Of a stretch of 64,000 bases of DNA, positions 24,368 through 33,041 are shown one piece after another; the stretch's first letter is position 1, and the number at the start of each line of letters is the position of its first letter. Origin of the DNA: Cellvibrio sp. OA-2007. Lineage in GTDB: Bacteria; Pseudomonadota; Gammaproteobacteria; Pseudomonadales; Cellvibrionaceae. The notes beneath the pieces were generated by a model. That model was not told where the DNA came from. It saw only the letters and a list, made by a program, of their open reading frames with translations, and made no database searches. A program made the position numbers and the translations under genes. The stretch spans positions 310,001-374,000 of the forward strand of contig NZ_BBUL01000020.1 of NCBI RefSeq assembly GCF_000953825.1, written 5' to 3'.

Positions 24368-26779
24368 ATGATAAAAACAATAAACATTTCGCTGGCGCGC
24401 TGGCAGCAGTTATTTAGCTGGGCATTGTTGTTGCTGTCCGTTGTTGTACTGCTCTTGGCTTATCCCCTGCTGCAAAAAGGTTTTGTGCTGGAGACAGATC
24501 TGCAAAGCCTGTTTCCGCAAGATCGCCACAACCCACTGGTCAATAAAATCAATGAGCGTTTGTATCGCGAATTTGGCAATAAGCTTTTGGTCGCCGTGCA
24601 GGCAGCAGACATGGAACAGGCTAGTGCCGCGGCGGAGCTGGTAGACGTTGCGATAAACACAAACCCACAGCTGCAGATAAGTGCACCTAATGCACAGATG
24701 GAGTTAGCCGCACATCAGCGTGAATTATTGCAGCGCTATCGCTACCAATTATTAACCCCCGCACAACAGCAATTAATAAACACTCAAACACAGGATCTGT
24801 TAGAGCAGGCGCAGGCTGCATTGTTCGGTTTTAGTTTGGGCGGCAGTGGTTTGTCGCCGCTGCAAGACCCACTCAATCTCTCCCCCGCGTACCTGCAACA
24901 ATTACAACCGGCGGTTAAAGGTGAATTCATTAATGATCGCTTGGTGATATCCAACAGCGATGGTCATTTAATTTTATTTGTGCTCAATTTGCACGGCGAA
25001 GCGTTTAATTTACAGCTGCAGGCGCAGATGAGTTCATGGTTGCTAAATCTGCGCAACCAGTTGGCTAGCAACCCCCAAACGTCGGCGACGCAAGTGTTGG
25101 TTTCCGGTGCCGTGTTCCATGCCGCCGAAGCCTCAGCCAATGCGCAGCGCGAAATGAGCATTATCGGCGGCGGCTCAAGTTTGGGGGTGTTGCTGTTATT
25201 TTTGCTTGCCTTTCGCCGCATTAAACCGCTGCTGGTGAGTGTGTTATCAATTGCTTATGGCTGTTTGGTGGCGCTGGTTATCAATCATTTTTTGTTTGGC
25301 AAAATTCATTTAATGACGCTGGTATTTGGCGCGAGTTTGATTGGTGTGGCGGTTGATTATTCGCTGCACTATTTATGTAAACATCAGGATCTGTCGCGCG
25401 CAGTTCCCGATGCGCATCTGCGCGGCAAACGTGTGTTGGAAAAATTATTGCCCGCGTTGAGTTTGAGTTTAATTACCTCGGTTTTGGGTTACAGCAGTTT
25501 GTTGTCTACGCCTTTGCCCGGTCTGCAACAAATTGCCTTGTTTTCGATGATGGGGTTGGCAGGTTCCTGGTTATTTTTAGTCGTGACTTATCCATTGCTG
25601 ATACGTCAGCCGCTGCCGCAACCGGTCGCGATTATTGATCGCTGCGCCGCAGCGGTGTGGTTATTTTGGGCGCGTATGCGCGGTGTACCAGCGCGGCTTA
25701 TTGCTGTCGGCTTAGCGACGTTAATAGTAGTGGGTATTGTGAGTGTGCAGCTGAGCAGCGATGTGCGCACACTTTATAAACCTTCAGCGCAATTGCTGGC
25801 CTCTGAGCAGCGTTTGCAGCGTGCATTACAGGGTGTTGCACCGAATCAATATTTTTTGCTGCGCGCTAAAACGGCAGAAGAATTGTTGCAAAGCGAAGAG
25901 CGTTTCCGCCGCGAGCATTTGGATGGGCTAGTCGCTGCGGGCGCATTAACTGGCTACATTGCTACCAGCAGCATAGTGCCTTCGCTACAGCAGCAAGCGG
26001 TTAACTATGCATTGCTGCAGCCGCTGTATCGCGCGGAAGGTTTGGTTGGCCAATTTATGCAGTCGGCTGGTTTTGATGCGCAGGCGATTGTGCAGGCAGA
26101 GCAGGATTTTTCTGCGGCGGCACCGCAGCATTTGTTGGTAGATGATTGGCTTAAAGTGGCGCGCCCGGATCAAGGTTTGTTGTGGATGGGGCAATTGGAA
26201 GGTGACTACGTGAGTATTGTCGGCTTACGTGGTGTAGCCGATGTGCAGGCATTGTCGGCGGCGGCGAATAATCACTCAGTGGTTTGGGTTGATCGTGTCG
26301 CCGGTATGTCGCAATTGTTGCAGTCACTGATGAATTCCGCCGCGCTGTTATTGCTGCTCGCCTACCTTGTGCTCTTGCTACTGCTGTGGATTTATTATCG
26401 CCGTGCACACGCATTGCTGTTAATTTTTGTGCCGCTGTTAGCAACGCTGACCACGTTGAGTTTGTTGTCGATCAGCGGTGTCGCGATTAATGTTTTTCAT
26501 GTGTTTGGCTGCTATTTAATTCTTGGTCTGGGCATGGATTACGCCATCTTTTCCTTTGCTGAAGGCACGCAAGATCAGGTCACCCGGCGCGCGATTTGGC
26601 TGTCGGCACTGACCAGCAGTTTATCGTTCGGTTTGCTTGCGCTCAGCTCTACGCCCATGGTTAGCGCGTTTGGCATCACCCTGTTATTGGGCTGCTGTTT
26701 CAACTTGTTTTATGCGCCTCTAATCGGACGGCTACATAAGATCAGCGTGTCAGGAGGGAAGCCTAATGAACGGCAATAG
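24368..26779 (+). CDS. MMPL/RND-family exporter
   Basis: An 803-residue inner-membrane transporter. One helix near the N-terminus is followed by a large periplasmic region, a block of helices at about residues 265-425 (SIIGGGSSLGVLLLFLLAFR and AVDYSLHYLCK), a second periplasmic loop and a second block at about 650-795 (NSAALLLLLAYLVLLLLLWI and GLGMDYAIFSF). The two-fold repeat with Asp in GVAVDYS and GLGMDYA is typical of the MMPL family. In aryl-polyene clusters this is the candidate for moving the pigment lipid out of the inner membrane. It overlaps the lipoprotein gene by 14 bases. Confidence 0.92.
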   Translation: MIKTINISLARWQQLFSWALLLLSVVVLLLAYPLLQKGFVLETDLQSLFPQDRHNPLVNKINERLYREFGNKLLVAVQAADMEQASAAAELVDVAINTNPQLQISAPNAQMELAAHQRELLQRYRYQLLTPAQQQLINTQTQDLLEQAQAALFGFSLGGSGLSPLQDPLNLSPAYLQQLQPAVKGEFINDRLVISNSDGHLILFVLNLHGEAFNLQLQAQMSSWLLNLRNQLASNPQTSATQVLVSGAVFHAAEASANAQREMSIIGGGSSLGVLLLFLLAFRRIKPLLVSVLSIAYGCLVALVINHFLFGKIHLMTLVFGASLIGVAVDYSLHYLCKHQDLSRAVPDAHLRGKRVLEKLLPALSLSLITSVLGYSSLLSTPLPGLQQIALFSMMGLAGSWLFLVVTYPLLIRQPLPQPVAIIDRCAAAVWLFWARMRGVPARLIAVGLATLIVVGIVSVQLSSDVRTLYKPSAQLLASEQRLQRALQGVAPNQYFLLRAKTAEELLQSEERFRREHLDGLVAAGALTGYIATSSIVPSLQQQAVNYALLQPLYRAEGLVGQFMQSAGFDAQAIVQAEQDFSAAAPQHLLVDDWLKVARPDQGLLWMGQLEGDYVSIVGLRGVADVQALSAAANNHSVVWVDRVAGMSQLLQSLMNSAALLLLLAYLVLLLLLWIYYRRAHALLLIFVPLLATLTTLSLLSISGVAINVFHVFGCYLILGLGMDYAIFSFAEGTQDQVTRRAIWLSALTSSLSFGLLALSSTPMVSAFGITLLLGCCFNLFYAPLIGRLHKISVSGGKPNERQ

Positions 26780-27326
26780 AAAATCGAGTCTGGGTCTCGG
26801 CCTGTTACTGATCGCACTGGTAGCGCTGGGTGGTTGCAGTGGTTTAAAGCGCAGCGATTTCACTTTATTAACGCGCAGCAGCGATCAGCAAATCCATGTC
26901 GCGCAGCAGCAATGGCTGGTGCAACAGGGGCAACAGGAATACACACTGGAAGTAATTGTCGAGCGCAGCGCTGACCACTGGCGTTGGATTATGCTGAGCC
27001 AATTGGGCCAGCGTGTGGCGACGGTAGAATCCTTAAATGGACAGGTGCAAATCGAGCGCCATCAATCCCACGCAGCCATGCAATGGTTACCGGAATTGCT
27101 GCAGGCCTGGCAATTCAGCTATTGGCCGCTGGCGGATTTGCAAACGGCTGATCCGCGCTGGCAGTTCGTCGAGCGCGACGGGCGCCGTGAAGCGAGCTTT
27201 TCTGGTATATTGCGCGCCTCCATTGAGTACCAACAGATAACTGATCGGGCTAATCCCTGGCAGGGTAGCCTGGGCTATGTCACACGCGAGTTTAGCTTGC
27301 GCATTCATAGCCAGCCGCTGAATTGA
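26766..27326 (+). CDS. Lipoprotein of aryl-polyene clusters (DUF3261-like)
   Basis: A 186-residue protein with a lipobox ending LALGGC? style: the hydrophobic stretch GLLLIALVALGGC puts the lipidated Cys at residue 24. The mature part is Gln/Trp-rich (HVAQQQWLVQQGQQEY) and resembles the small outer-membrane lipoproteins that accompany LolA-like and MMPL genes in such clusters. It is likely a receptor for the carried pigment, by analogy with LolB. The start lies inside the end of the exporter gene. Confidence 0.8.
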   Translation: MNGNRKSSLGLGLLLIALVALGGCSGLKRSDFTLLTRSSDQQIHVAQQQWLVQQGQQEYTLEVIVERSADHWRWIMLSQLGQRVATVESLNGQVQIERHQSHAAMQWLPELLQAWQFSYWPLADLQTADPRWQFVERDGRREASFSGILRASIEYQQITDRANPWQGSLGYVTREFSLRIHSQPLN

Positions 27327-27327
27327 T

Positions 27328-27813
27328 ATGCCTATGACGCACGCACCGCTATTTGAATCGGTAGAGGATTTACTGCTCCACCGCCCGCCCATGCTGCTGC
27401 TGAAATCGGTATTGCGCTGGAGTGAGAGTCAGCTGGAAGCACTGGTCGATCCACGCGATTCCCATTTATTTATGGACGCCGATGGCCGCATTCCCGCATG
27501 GGTCGGCATCGAATATATGGCGCAAGCCATAGGTGCGCTGGCTGGCATAGAATCGCGCCGCGCCGGTCAACCGGTCTGTTTGGGTTTTTTACTCGGCACT
27601 CGCCGCTATCATGCGGAGCTGAGCCATTTTGATCCGGTACAGGAGCTGCGAGTAAGCGTGCGCGAGTTGCTGCGCGATGAAACCAATCTGGTGTTATTCA
27701 AGTGTGAGATACACAGCGGTGAGCAACTGCTCGCCCACGCAGAAATAAAAGCAATCCAGCCCAAGGATGTCGAGGCGGTTATGGCGCAATTTACGCAAAT
27801 GAATGCGGTTTAG
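27328..27813 (+). CDS. ApeP-like 3-hydroxyacyl-ACP dehydratase
   Basis: A 161-residue hotdog protein of the ApeP type. Its N-terminal helix block is DLLLHRPPMLLL (His at about 18) and the central helix is GIEYMAQAIGALAG. Both blocks recur in the protein encoded at 11417-11836, although that one is shorter. The ATG is one base after the lipoprotein stop. It probably acts with the ketoreductase and ketosynthase encoded next to it in each elongation cycle. Confidence 0.87.
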   Translation: MPMTHAPLFESVEDLLLHRPPMLLLKSVLRWSESQLEALVDPRDSHLFMDADGRIPAWVGIEYMAQAIGALAGIESRRAGQPVCLGFLLGTRRYHAELSHFDPVQELRVSVRELLRDETNLVLFKCEIHSGEQLLAHAEIKAIQPKDVEAVMAQFTQMNAV

Positions 27814-27822
27814 GAGATCAAA

Positions 27823-28554
27823 GTGGATAACAATAAGAGAGTATTAGTGACTGGCTCCAGCCGTGGCATTGGCCGGGCGATTGCCCTGCATTTGGCGCGC
27901 GATGGCTACGAGGTGGTGATTCACTGCCGCAGTCAGCGCAGTCAGGCGGAAGAAGTGCAGCAGCTGATTGAAGCGGCTGGCGGCAAAGCCAGTATTCTGC
28001 AGTTTGATGTAGCCGAGCGCGAGCAGGCCAGACAATTGTTGGAAGCCGATATGGACGCCAATGGCGCCTACTATGGTGTTGTGTGCAACGCCGGTATCGC
28101 GCGCGATAACGCCTTTCCCGCCATGAGTGGCGAGGATTGGGATGCCGTCATCCACACCAATCTCGATGCCTTTTACAACGTGCTTAATCCGGTAATTATG
28201 CCGATGGTGCGCCGTCGCGCGCCCGGTCGTATAGTCACCCTCGCCTCAGTCTCGGGCATTATGGGCAACCGCGGACAAGTCAATTACAGTGCGGCCAAAG
28301 CCGGTATTATCGGCGCCACAAAAGCGCTGGCGATTGAATTGGCCAAACGCGATATCACCGTCAACTGTGTCGCGCCCGGTTTGATCAATACCGAAATGCT
28401 CGCCGATGCGCCGGTTGAAGAGGCGTTAAAACTGATCCCCATGCGCCGCGCCGGTGAACCGGACGAAGTGGCATCCTTGGTCAGTTATCTCTTATCAGCC
28501 CCGGCGGGTTACATTACCCGACAGGTTATTTCAGTGAATGGCGGAATGTTTTGA
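27823..28554 (+). CDS. 3-ketoacyl-ACP reductase (FabG-like)
   Basis: A 243-residue short-chain dehydrogenase with TGSSRGIGRA at residues 10-19, NAG at about 89-91, and the catalytic Ser/Tyr/Lys in ASVSGIMGNRGQVNYSAAK (Tyr about 155, Lys about 159). It starts with GTG after GGAG. It is the only ketoreductase in the cluster and so should serve both the chain-starting and elongation modules, reducing 3-ketoacyl-ACP with NADPH. Its stop overlaps the next start (TGATG). Confidence 0.94.
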   Translation: MDNNKRVLVTGSSRGIGRAIALHLARDGYEVVIHCRSQRSQAEEVQQLIEAAGGKASILQFDVAEREQARQLLEADMDANGAYYGVVCNAGIARDNAFPAMSGEDWDAVIHTNLDAFYNVLNPVIMPMVRRRAPGRIVTLASVSGIMGNRGQVNYSAAKAGIIGATKALAIELAKRDITVNCVAPGLINTEMLADAPVEEALKLIPMRRAGEPDEVASLVSYLLSAPAGYITRQVISVNGGMF

Positions 28555-29786
28555 TGAAGCGCGTAGTGGTGACAGGAATGGGGGTGGTTACCGCCCTGGG
28601 CGATAACTGGCCGGAATTTTCCGCCAAACTAAAATCCGGCACTAGCGCGATTCGCCGCCTGGAAGACTGGGCGACCTATAAGGATTTGAATACTAATCTC
28701 GCTGGCCCGATTGAAGATTTTGTGGTGCCCGCCCATTACCCGCGCAAAAAGATTCGCTCGATGGGGCGTGTTGCTCTCTTATCTACCCGTGCAACTGAGC
28801 TGGCGTTGATCGATGCCGGTCTGCTCGATGACCCTATTTTGCAAAGCGGTGCTATGGGTGTTGCCTATGGTTCATCCACCGGCAGCACCGATGCCACCCG
28901 CGATTTTGCGGTGATGCTGGATAAACGCGATATCGGCGGCGCTACCGCCACCACTTATATCCGCATGATGGGTCATACCGCACCGGTGAATGTGGGTGTG
29001 TTTTTTGGCTTAAAGGGGCGGATCATCACCACTTCGTCTGCCTGTACTTCCGGCAGCCAGGGCATAGGTTATGCCTATGAGGCGATCAAATACGGTAAAC
29101 AGACCCTGATGGTTGCCGGTGGCGCTGAAGAACTGTGCCCCTCCGAAGCCGCCGTGTTCGATACGCTTTATGCCACCAGTACCAAAAATGCTACCCCGAA
29201 CCTGACCCCCAGCCCGTTTGATAGCGGGCGCGATGGCTTGGTTATCGGCGAAGGTGCCGGCACCTTGATCCTCGAAGAGTTGGAACACGCACAGGCGCGC
29301 GGGGCAACTATCTACGCTGAACTGATCGGTTTTGGCACCAACTCCGATGGTGGCCATGTCACCCAGCCAGATCCGGCTACTATGAATATCGCTATGCAAA
29401 TGGCCTTGGATGATGCCGGTTTGCAGCCCGCCGACATCGGCTATATCAACGCCCATGGCACTGCGACTGACCGCGGCGATATCGCAGAGTCCACCGCTAC
29501 CGAAAAATTGTTTGGCAAACAGACAGTGCCGATCAGTACACTCAAGGGCAATATTGGCCACACTCTCGGTGCCTGTGGGGCAATTGAGGCTTGGGCAAGC
29601 ATCCAAATGATGAACGAAGGTTGGTTTGCGCCGACCCTGAACCTGCACACCCCCGATCCACAGTGTGGCGATTTGGACTACATCATGGGTGAAGGCAGGG
29701 AACTGGATTGCCCTTACATCATGAGTAACAATTTTGCTTTTGGCGGGATTAATACCTCGCTGATTTTTAAACGTTGGACTAACTGA
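28554..29786 (+). CDS. Beta-ketoacyl-ACP synthase (FabF-like), second ketosynthase
   Basis: A 410-residue ketosynthase beginning MKRVVVTGMGVVTALG. The catalytic Cys is in SSACTSGSQ (about 164), the His residues in NAHGTATDRGD (about 301) and KGNIGHTLG (about 336). A TTG at 28551 is possible, but the ATG at 28554 overlaps the reductase stop by one base. It is full length and unlike the partial chain-length-factor-like protein. It is the last gene of the rightward run before a secreted protein gene, and may do initiation or late elongation (ApeR-like as I recall). Confidence 0.93.
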   Translation: MKRVVVTGMGVVTALGDNWPEFSAKLKSGTSAIRRLEDWATYKDLNTNLAGPIEDFVVPAHYPRKKIRSMGRVALLSTRATELALIDAGLLDDPILQSGAMGVAYGSSTGSTDATRDFAVMLDKRDIGGATATTYIRMMGHTAPVNVGVFFGLKGRIITTSSACTSGSQGIGYAYEAIKYGKQTLMVAGGAEELCPSEAAVFDTLYATSTKNATPNLTPSPFDSGRDGLVIGEGAGTLILEELEHAQARGATIYAELIGFGTNSDGGHVTQPDPATMNIAMQMALDDAGLQPADIGYINAHGTATDRGDIAESTATEKLFGKQTVPISTLKGNIGHTLGACGAIEAWASIQMMNEGWFAPTLNLHTPDPQCGDLDYIMGEGRELDCPYIMSNNFAFGGINTSLIFKRWTN

Positions 29787-29817
29787 TTTTTATTATTAAT
29801 CAAGGAGAGCTGTAACC

Positions 29818-30561
29818 ATGTTATTACGTGCACTGTTGTTGATGGTGGGTATTTGCACTAGTTGGATTGTGCAGGCGGAAACCGAAACGCCGGAAGATTA
29901 CGTCAAAATTTTCCAATCGGGCAGCCCAATTGAGCAGGAAAAAGCCGCGCAAACACTGGAGTGGGCTGGTTTAAGTTCGCCGCAGTTGTTTGATTTGGTC
30001 GAAGCCAAAGCCTTGGCGTCCCTGCCCAAGGCAAGCGATAAGGTCACTATCAATTACGTTGCCCATCTCACCAAGGCCTTAGCCTATTCGGGCAATGAAA
30101 AATATCGCCCGACAATTGAAAAAATTATCGCCGAGGCTCCGCACAAGAAATTAAAAAAATATGCGGTTCAAGCACTCAATACTCTGTCGCTGCATACGCA
30201 AATTAACCCGTTGATCGCGCCCAAGGCTTGGCCGGAGCACAGCCATCCTACATACAACCAGCGCATCGTTAATATGCTGGCCAGCGGCAATGCGGAGCTT
30301 ATGCGGATGGCAGCAAAACGCATTCACTTCACCCAAAATTACCAACCGGAATTTCTGCAACAACTCAATAAAACAATAGAAAGTACTTATCAGCAGTCCT
30401 TGGATAGTGTGGGGTTAGATGCTGCTGCTTGGATGTGCCGCGCCTTGGCCGGCAGCCGCATGGCAGAATACAAACCCACGATTGAAAAAGTAGCTAGCGG
30501 CGCCAAAGAAAAGAAATTGGCAAAATACGCCAAAAAATACCTGGCTTACTTCGGTAGCTAA
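29818..30561 (+). CDS. Secreted helical-repeat protein of unknown function
   Basis: A 247-residue protein with a signal peptide (residues 1-20, cleaved after VQA). The rest is helical with HEAT-like spacing; KYRPTIEKIIAEAPHKKLKKYA and EYKPTIEKVASGAKEKKLAKYA are two similar segments at about residues 98 and 216 (cited here as short landmarks KYRPTIEKI and EYKPTIEKV). It has a good ribosome site (GGAGAG) and follows the second ketosynthase by 31 bases. Its own terminator follows. I do not recognise it, and link to pigment traffic is only positional. Confidence 0.7.
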   Translation: MLLRALLLMVGICTSWIVQAETETPEDYVKIFQSGSPIEQEKAAQTLEWAGLSSPQLFDLVEAKALASLPKASDKVTINYVAHLTKALAYSGNEKYRPTIEKIIAEAPHKKLKKYAVQALNTLSLHTQINPLIAPKAWPEHSHPTYNQRIVNMLASGNAELMRMAAKRIHFTQNYQPEFLQQLNKTIESTYQQSLDSVGLDAAAWMCRALAGSRMAEYKPTIEKVASGAKEKKLAKYAKKYLAYFGS

Positions 30562-30579
30562 AGAAGAATCTGAAAGTAT

Positions 30580-30607
30580 AAAAACGGGCGCTTGCGCCCG
30601 TTTTTTA
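30580..30607 (+). terminator. Rho-independent terminator at the right end of the pigment cluster
   Basis: An ACGGGCGC stem with a two-base loop and its complement, flanked by A-tract and six Ts, follows the secreted-protein stop by 18 bases. It separates the cluster from metX. Confidence 0.9.
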
Positions 30608-30733
30608 TTGCAGGCAGCAAAACGCGAAGTAACCGGGTATAACCTTGCAGGCACAGGCACAGCTCTTTAGACTGTCGCATCATTTGATCTGGCCGGTATT
30701 CGCCGGTATTACATCACGCGTTAAGAGAGAATC

Positions 30734-31876
30734 ATGCCAAACCAACTACCTGCCGATTCGGTGGGTCTTGTCACTCCCCAAACTCATCGTTTTACCGCGC
30801 CGCTATTGCTGGCCTGCGGTCGCACGCTTGATGAGTATGAATTGGTTTACGAAACCTACGGCCAGTTGAATGCGGCCAAATCCAATGCCGTGCTGATCTG
30901 CCACGCGCTTTCCGGCCATCATCACGCCGCTGGTTATCACAGCATGGACGACAAACGCCCCGGCTGGTGGGATGCTTATATTGGCCCGGGTAAACCCATC
31001 GATACCAACAAATTTTTTGTGGTGGCGCTCAATAATATTGGCGGCTGCCACGGTTCAACCGGCCCGCGTTCGATCAACCCCGCGACCGGTAAAGCTTGGG
31101 GTGCCGATTTCCCGATGATTCGCGTGCGCGATTGGGTGGCGAGTCAGGCGCGCTTGGCCGATGTGCTCGGTATTGATGTCTGGGCGGCGATCATCGGCGG
31201 CAGCCTCGGCGGTATGCAAGTGATGCGCTGGGCGCTGGATTATCCTGAGCGTATTCGTCACGCGGTGGTGATTGCGTCGGCATTAAAACTGTCCGCGCAA
31301 AACATTGCGTTTAACGAAGCAGCGCGCAAAGCGATTATCAGCGATCCCAATTTTTGCGATGGCGACTACATCGCACACAACACTTTGCCGAAAAACGGTT
31401 TGGCGGTTGCGCGCATGATCGGCCACATCACCTATTTATCGGATTTTGCGATGGGAGAAAAATTTGGCCGCGATTTGCGCAGCGGCAGTTTTGAGCTCGG
31501 CACGGCAGAGCCGGTGGAATTTCAAATCGAAAGTTATCTGCGCTACCAAGGCGATAGTTTTGCTAATACCTTTGATGCAAACTCCTATATTCGCATCACC
31601 AAAGCTCTGGATTATTTTGATCTAGCGCGCGAGTACGGCGATGACCCAGTCAATGCGTTTAAACAAACTAACGCAAAATTTTTGGTTATCTCATTCAGCA
31701 CCGATTGGCGTTTTGCGCCCGAGCGCTCGCGTGAAATTGTCAACGCGTTGGTTGGTGCCAATCGCTCAGTAAGCTATGCAGAAATTGAATCCAAACACGG
31801 CCACGATGCATTTTTATTACCCGACGAACGCTACCAGCAAGTGTTTGGTCGCTACCTTGCGGGAGTGACAATCTGA
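30734..31876 (+). CDS. metX: Homoserine O-acyltransferase MetX
   Basis: Alpha/beta hydrolase-fold enzyme that acylates homoserine (acetyl or succinyl) in methionine synthesis; in gammaproteobacteria with MetW the donor is usually succinyl-CoA, but the donor cannot be read here. The 380 residues include the oxyanion/nucleophile Ser in [12 protein letters not shown], Asp in STDWRFAP and His in [10 protein letters not shown]. It overlaps metW by one base (TGATG). No SAM riboswitch fold was evident in the upstream 126 bases after the terminator. Confidence 0.95.
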   Translation: MPNQLPADSVGLVTPQTHRFTAPLLLACGRTLDEYELVYETYGQLNAAKSNAVLICHALSGHHHAAGYHSMDDKRPGWWDAYIGPGKPIDTNKFFVVALNNIGGCHGSTGPRSINPATGKAWGADFPMIRVRDWVASQARLADVLGIDVWAAIIGGSLGGMQVMRWALDYPERIRHAVVIASALKLSAQNIAFNEAARKAIISDPNFCDGDYIAHNTLPKNGLAVARMIGHITYLSDFAMGEKFGRDLRSGSFELGTAEPVEFQIESYLRYQGDSFANTFDANSYIRITKALDYFDLAREYGDDPVNAFKQTNAKFLVISFSTDWRFAPERSREIVNALVGANRSVSYAEIESKHGHDAFLLPDERYQQVFGRYLAGVTI

Positions 31877-32463
31877 TGCGTATAGATCTCAACGAAATTC
31901 AACATTGGATTCAACAGGGCAGCCGTATTCTCGATTTGGGTTGTGGCGATGGCACCTTATTAAAATTTTTGATCGATACCAAACAGGTGCAAGGTTACGG
32001 TTTGGAAATTGATGCGGCGCAAATCAACGCCTGTATCGATAAAGGGCTAAATGTTATTGAACAAAATCTCGATAGCGGTTTGGGTAATTTTGCCGATAAA
32101 AGTTTCGACACAGTGCTTATGACCCAAGCGCTGCAAACGCTGCATTTCCCACACTTGGTGTTGGATGAAATGTTGCGTGTCGGCAAAGAATGTATTGTTA
32201 CTTTCCCTAACTTTGGTCATTGGAAGGCGCGCTATTACTTGGCGACACGGGGGCGTATGCCAGTGTCAGATTTGCTGCCCTACGAATGGTACAACACACC
32301 CAATATTCACTTTTGTACTTTTAACGATTTTGAAGTGCTCTGCCGCGAGCGCAATATCAAGGTGATCCATCGTCAGGTGGTGAACGAACAATCCGGCCAA
32401 ACCTTAAAAGATTTTATGCCTAACTTGTTTGGTGAAACGGCGATTTATCATCTCAGCAAATAG
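31876..32463 (+). CDS. metW: Methionine biosynthesis protein MetW
   Basis: A 195-residue SAM-binding fold protein that supports MetX in many proteobacteria. Motif I is ILDLGCGDGTLLKFL, followed by GLEIDAAQINAC and the DTVLMTQALQTLHFP block. Pairing with metX by a TGATG overlap is standard. Start and length are typical. Confidence 0.96.
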   Translation: MRIDLNEIQHWIQQGSRILDLGCGDGTLLKFLIDTKQVQGYGLEIDAAQINACIDKGLNVIEQNLDSGLGNFADKSFDTVLMTQALQTLHFPHLVLDEMLRVGKECIVTFPNFGHWKARYYLATRGRMPVSDLLPYEWYNTPNIHFCTFNDFEVLCRERNIKVIHRQVVNEQSGQTLKDFMPNLFGETAIYHLSK

Positions 32464-32503
32464 TGTGTTGAAAAATCAATACGCTAACCCATTGGAGCGT
32501 CTT

Positions 32504-32962
32504 ATGAAAAAATTTCTACAGGGCATTTGTTTAAGTTTTGTTGCTGCAATAGCTCAGGCGCAAATTGATCAGCCAAAAGAAATCAGTACCACCGAAAAAT
32601 TCGGCGACTATACCGTTCACTACAATGTATTTAACAGTACCGATATTCCCGCCAGCGTTGCCGAAGCCTATAAATTAGTGCGCGGTAAAGATCGCGCCTT
32701 GGTGAATATAAGCCTTACTAAAACCGAAGAAGGCAATACCAGTTTGGGTATGCCTGCGCTGGTGAGTGGAAAAACCAAAAATTTAATGCAGCAACAGCAA
32801 GCGCTGAAATTTATCGAAATTAACGAAGGCGATGCGACTTACTATCTCGCCCCGTTTGTATTTAACAACGAAGAATTATTGCATTTTGATATTCAAGTCA
32901 GTGCGGATAAAGACGCTAAACCAATGACGTTTACCTTTAACCGAACGCTTTACACCGAATAA
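32504..32962 (+). CDS. DUF4426 exported protein
   Basis: A 152-residue protein with a signal peptide (1-19, cleaved near AQA-QID). It has KFGDYTVHYNVFNSTDIPA and a C-terminal PMTFTFNRTLYTE that are typical of DUF4426. It lies between metW and rdgB as in Pseudomonas. Function is unknown. The ATG at 32504 with upstream GGAG is preferred over an upstream in-frame start within metW. Confidence 0.9.
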   Translation: MKKFLQGICLSFVAAIAQAQIDQPKEISTTEKFGDYTVHYNVFNSTDIPASVAEAYKLVRGKDRALVNISLTKTEEGNTSLGMPALVSGKTKNLMQQQQALKFIEINEGDATYYLAPFVFNNEELLHFDIQVSADKDAKPMTFTFNRTLYTE

Positions 32963-32983
32963 TCTTATGCTGGATTGCATAAC

Positions 32984-33006
32984 AAAGGCGCCGAAGGGCG
33001 CCTTTT
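32984..33006 (+). terminator. Terminator before rdgB
   Basis: AAAGGCGCC, a four-base loop, then the complement and a T-rich run follow the DUF4426 gene by 21 bases. Confidence 0.8.
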
Positions 33007-33041
33007 CTTTCTCTGATTAATTCATGTGGAAAAGATGCCTT

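Noticed and set aside
29010-29648. A 212-codon reading frame opposite the second ketosynthase
   Set aside because: It is fully antisense to a conserved gene and has no recognisable motif.
30610-30733. SAM riboswitch before metX
   Set aside because: The spacing and hairpins expected for SAM-I or SAM-II elements are not visible; only the upstream terminator hairpin is clear.
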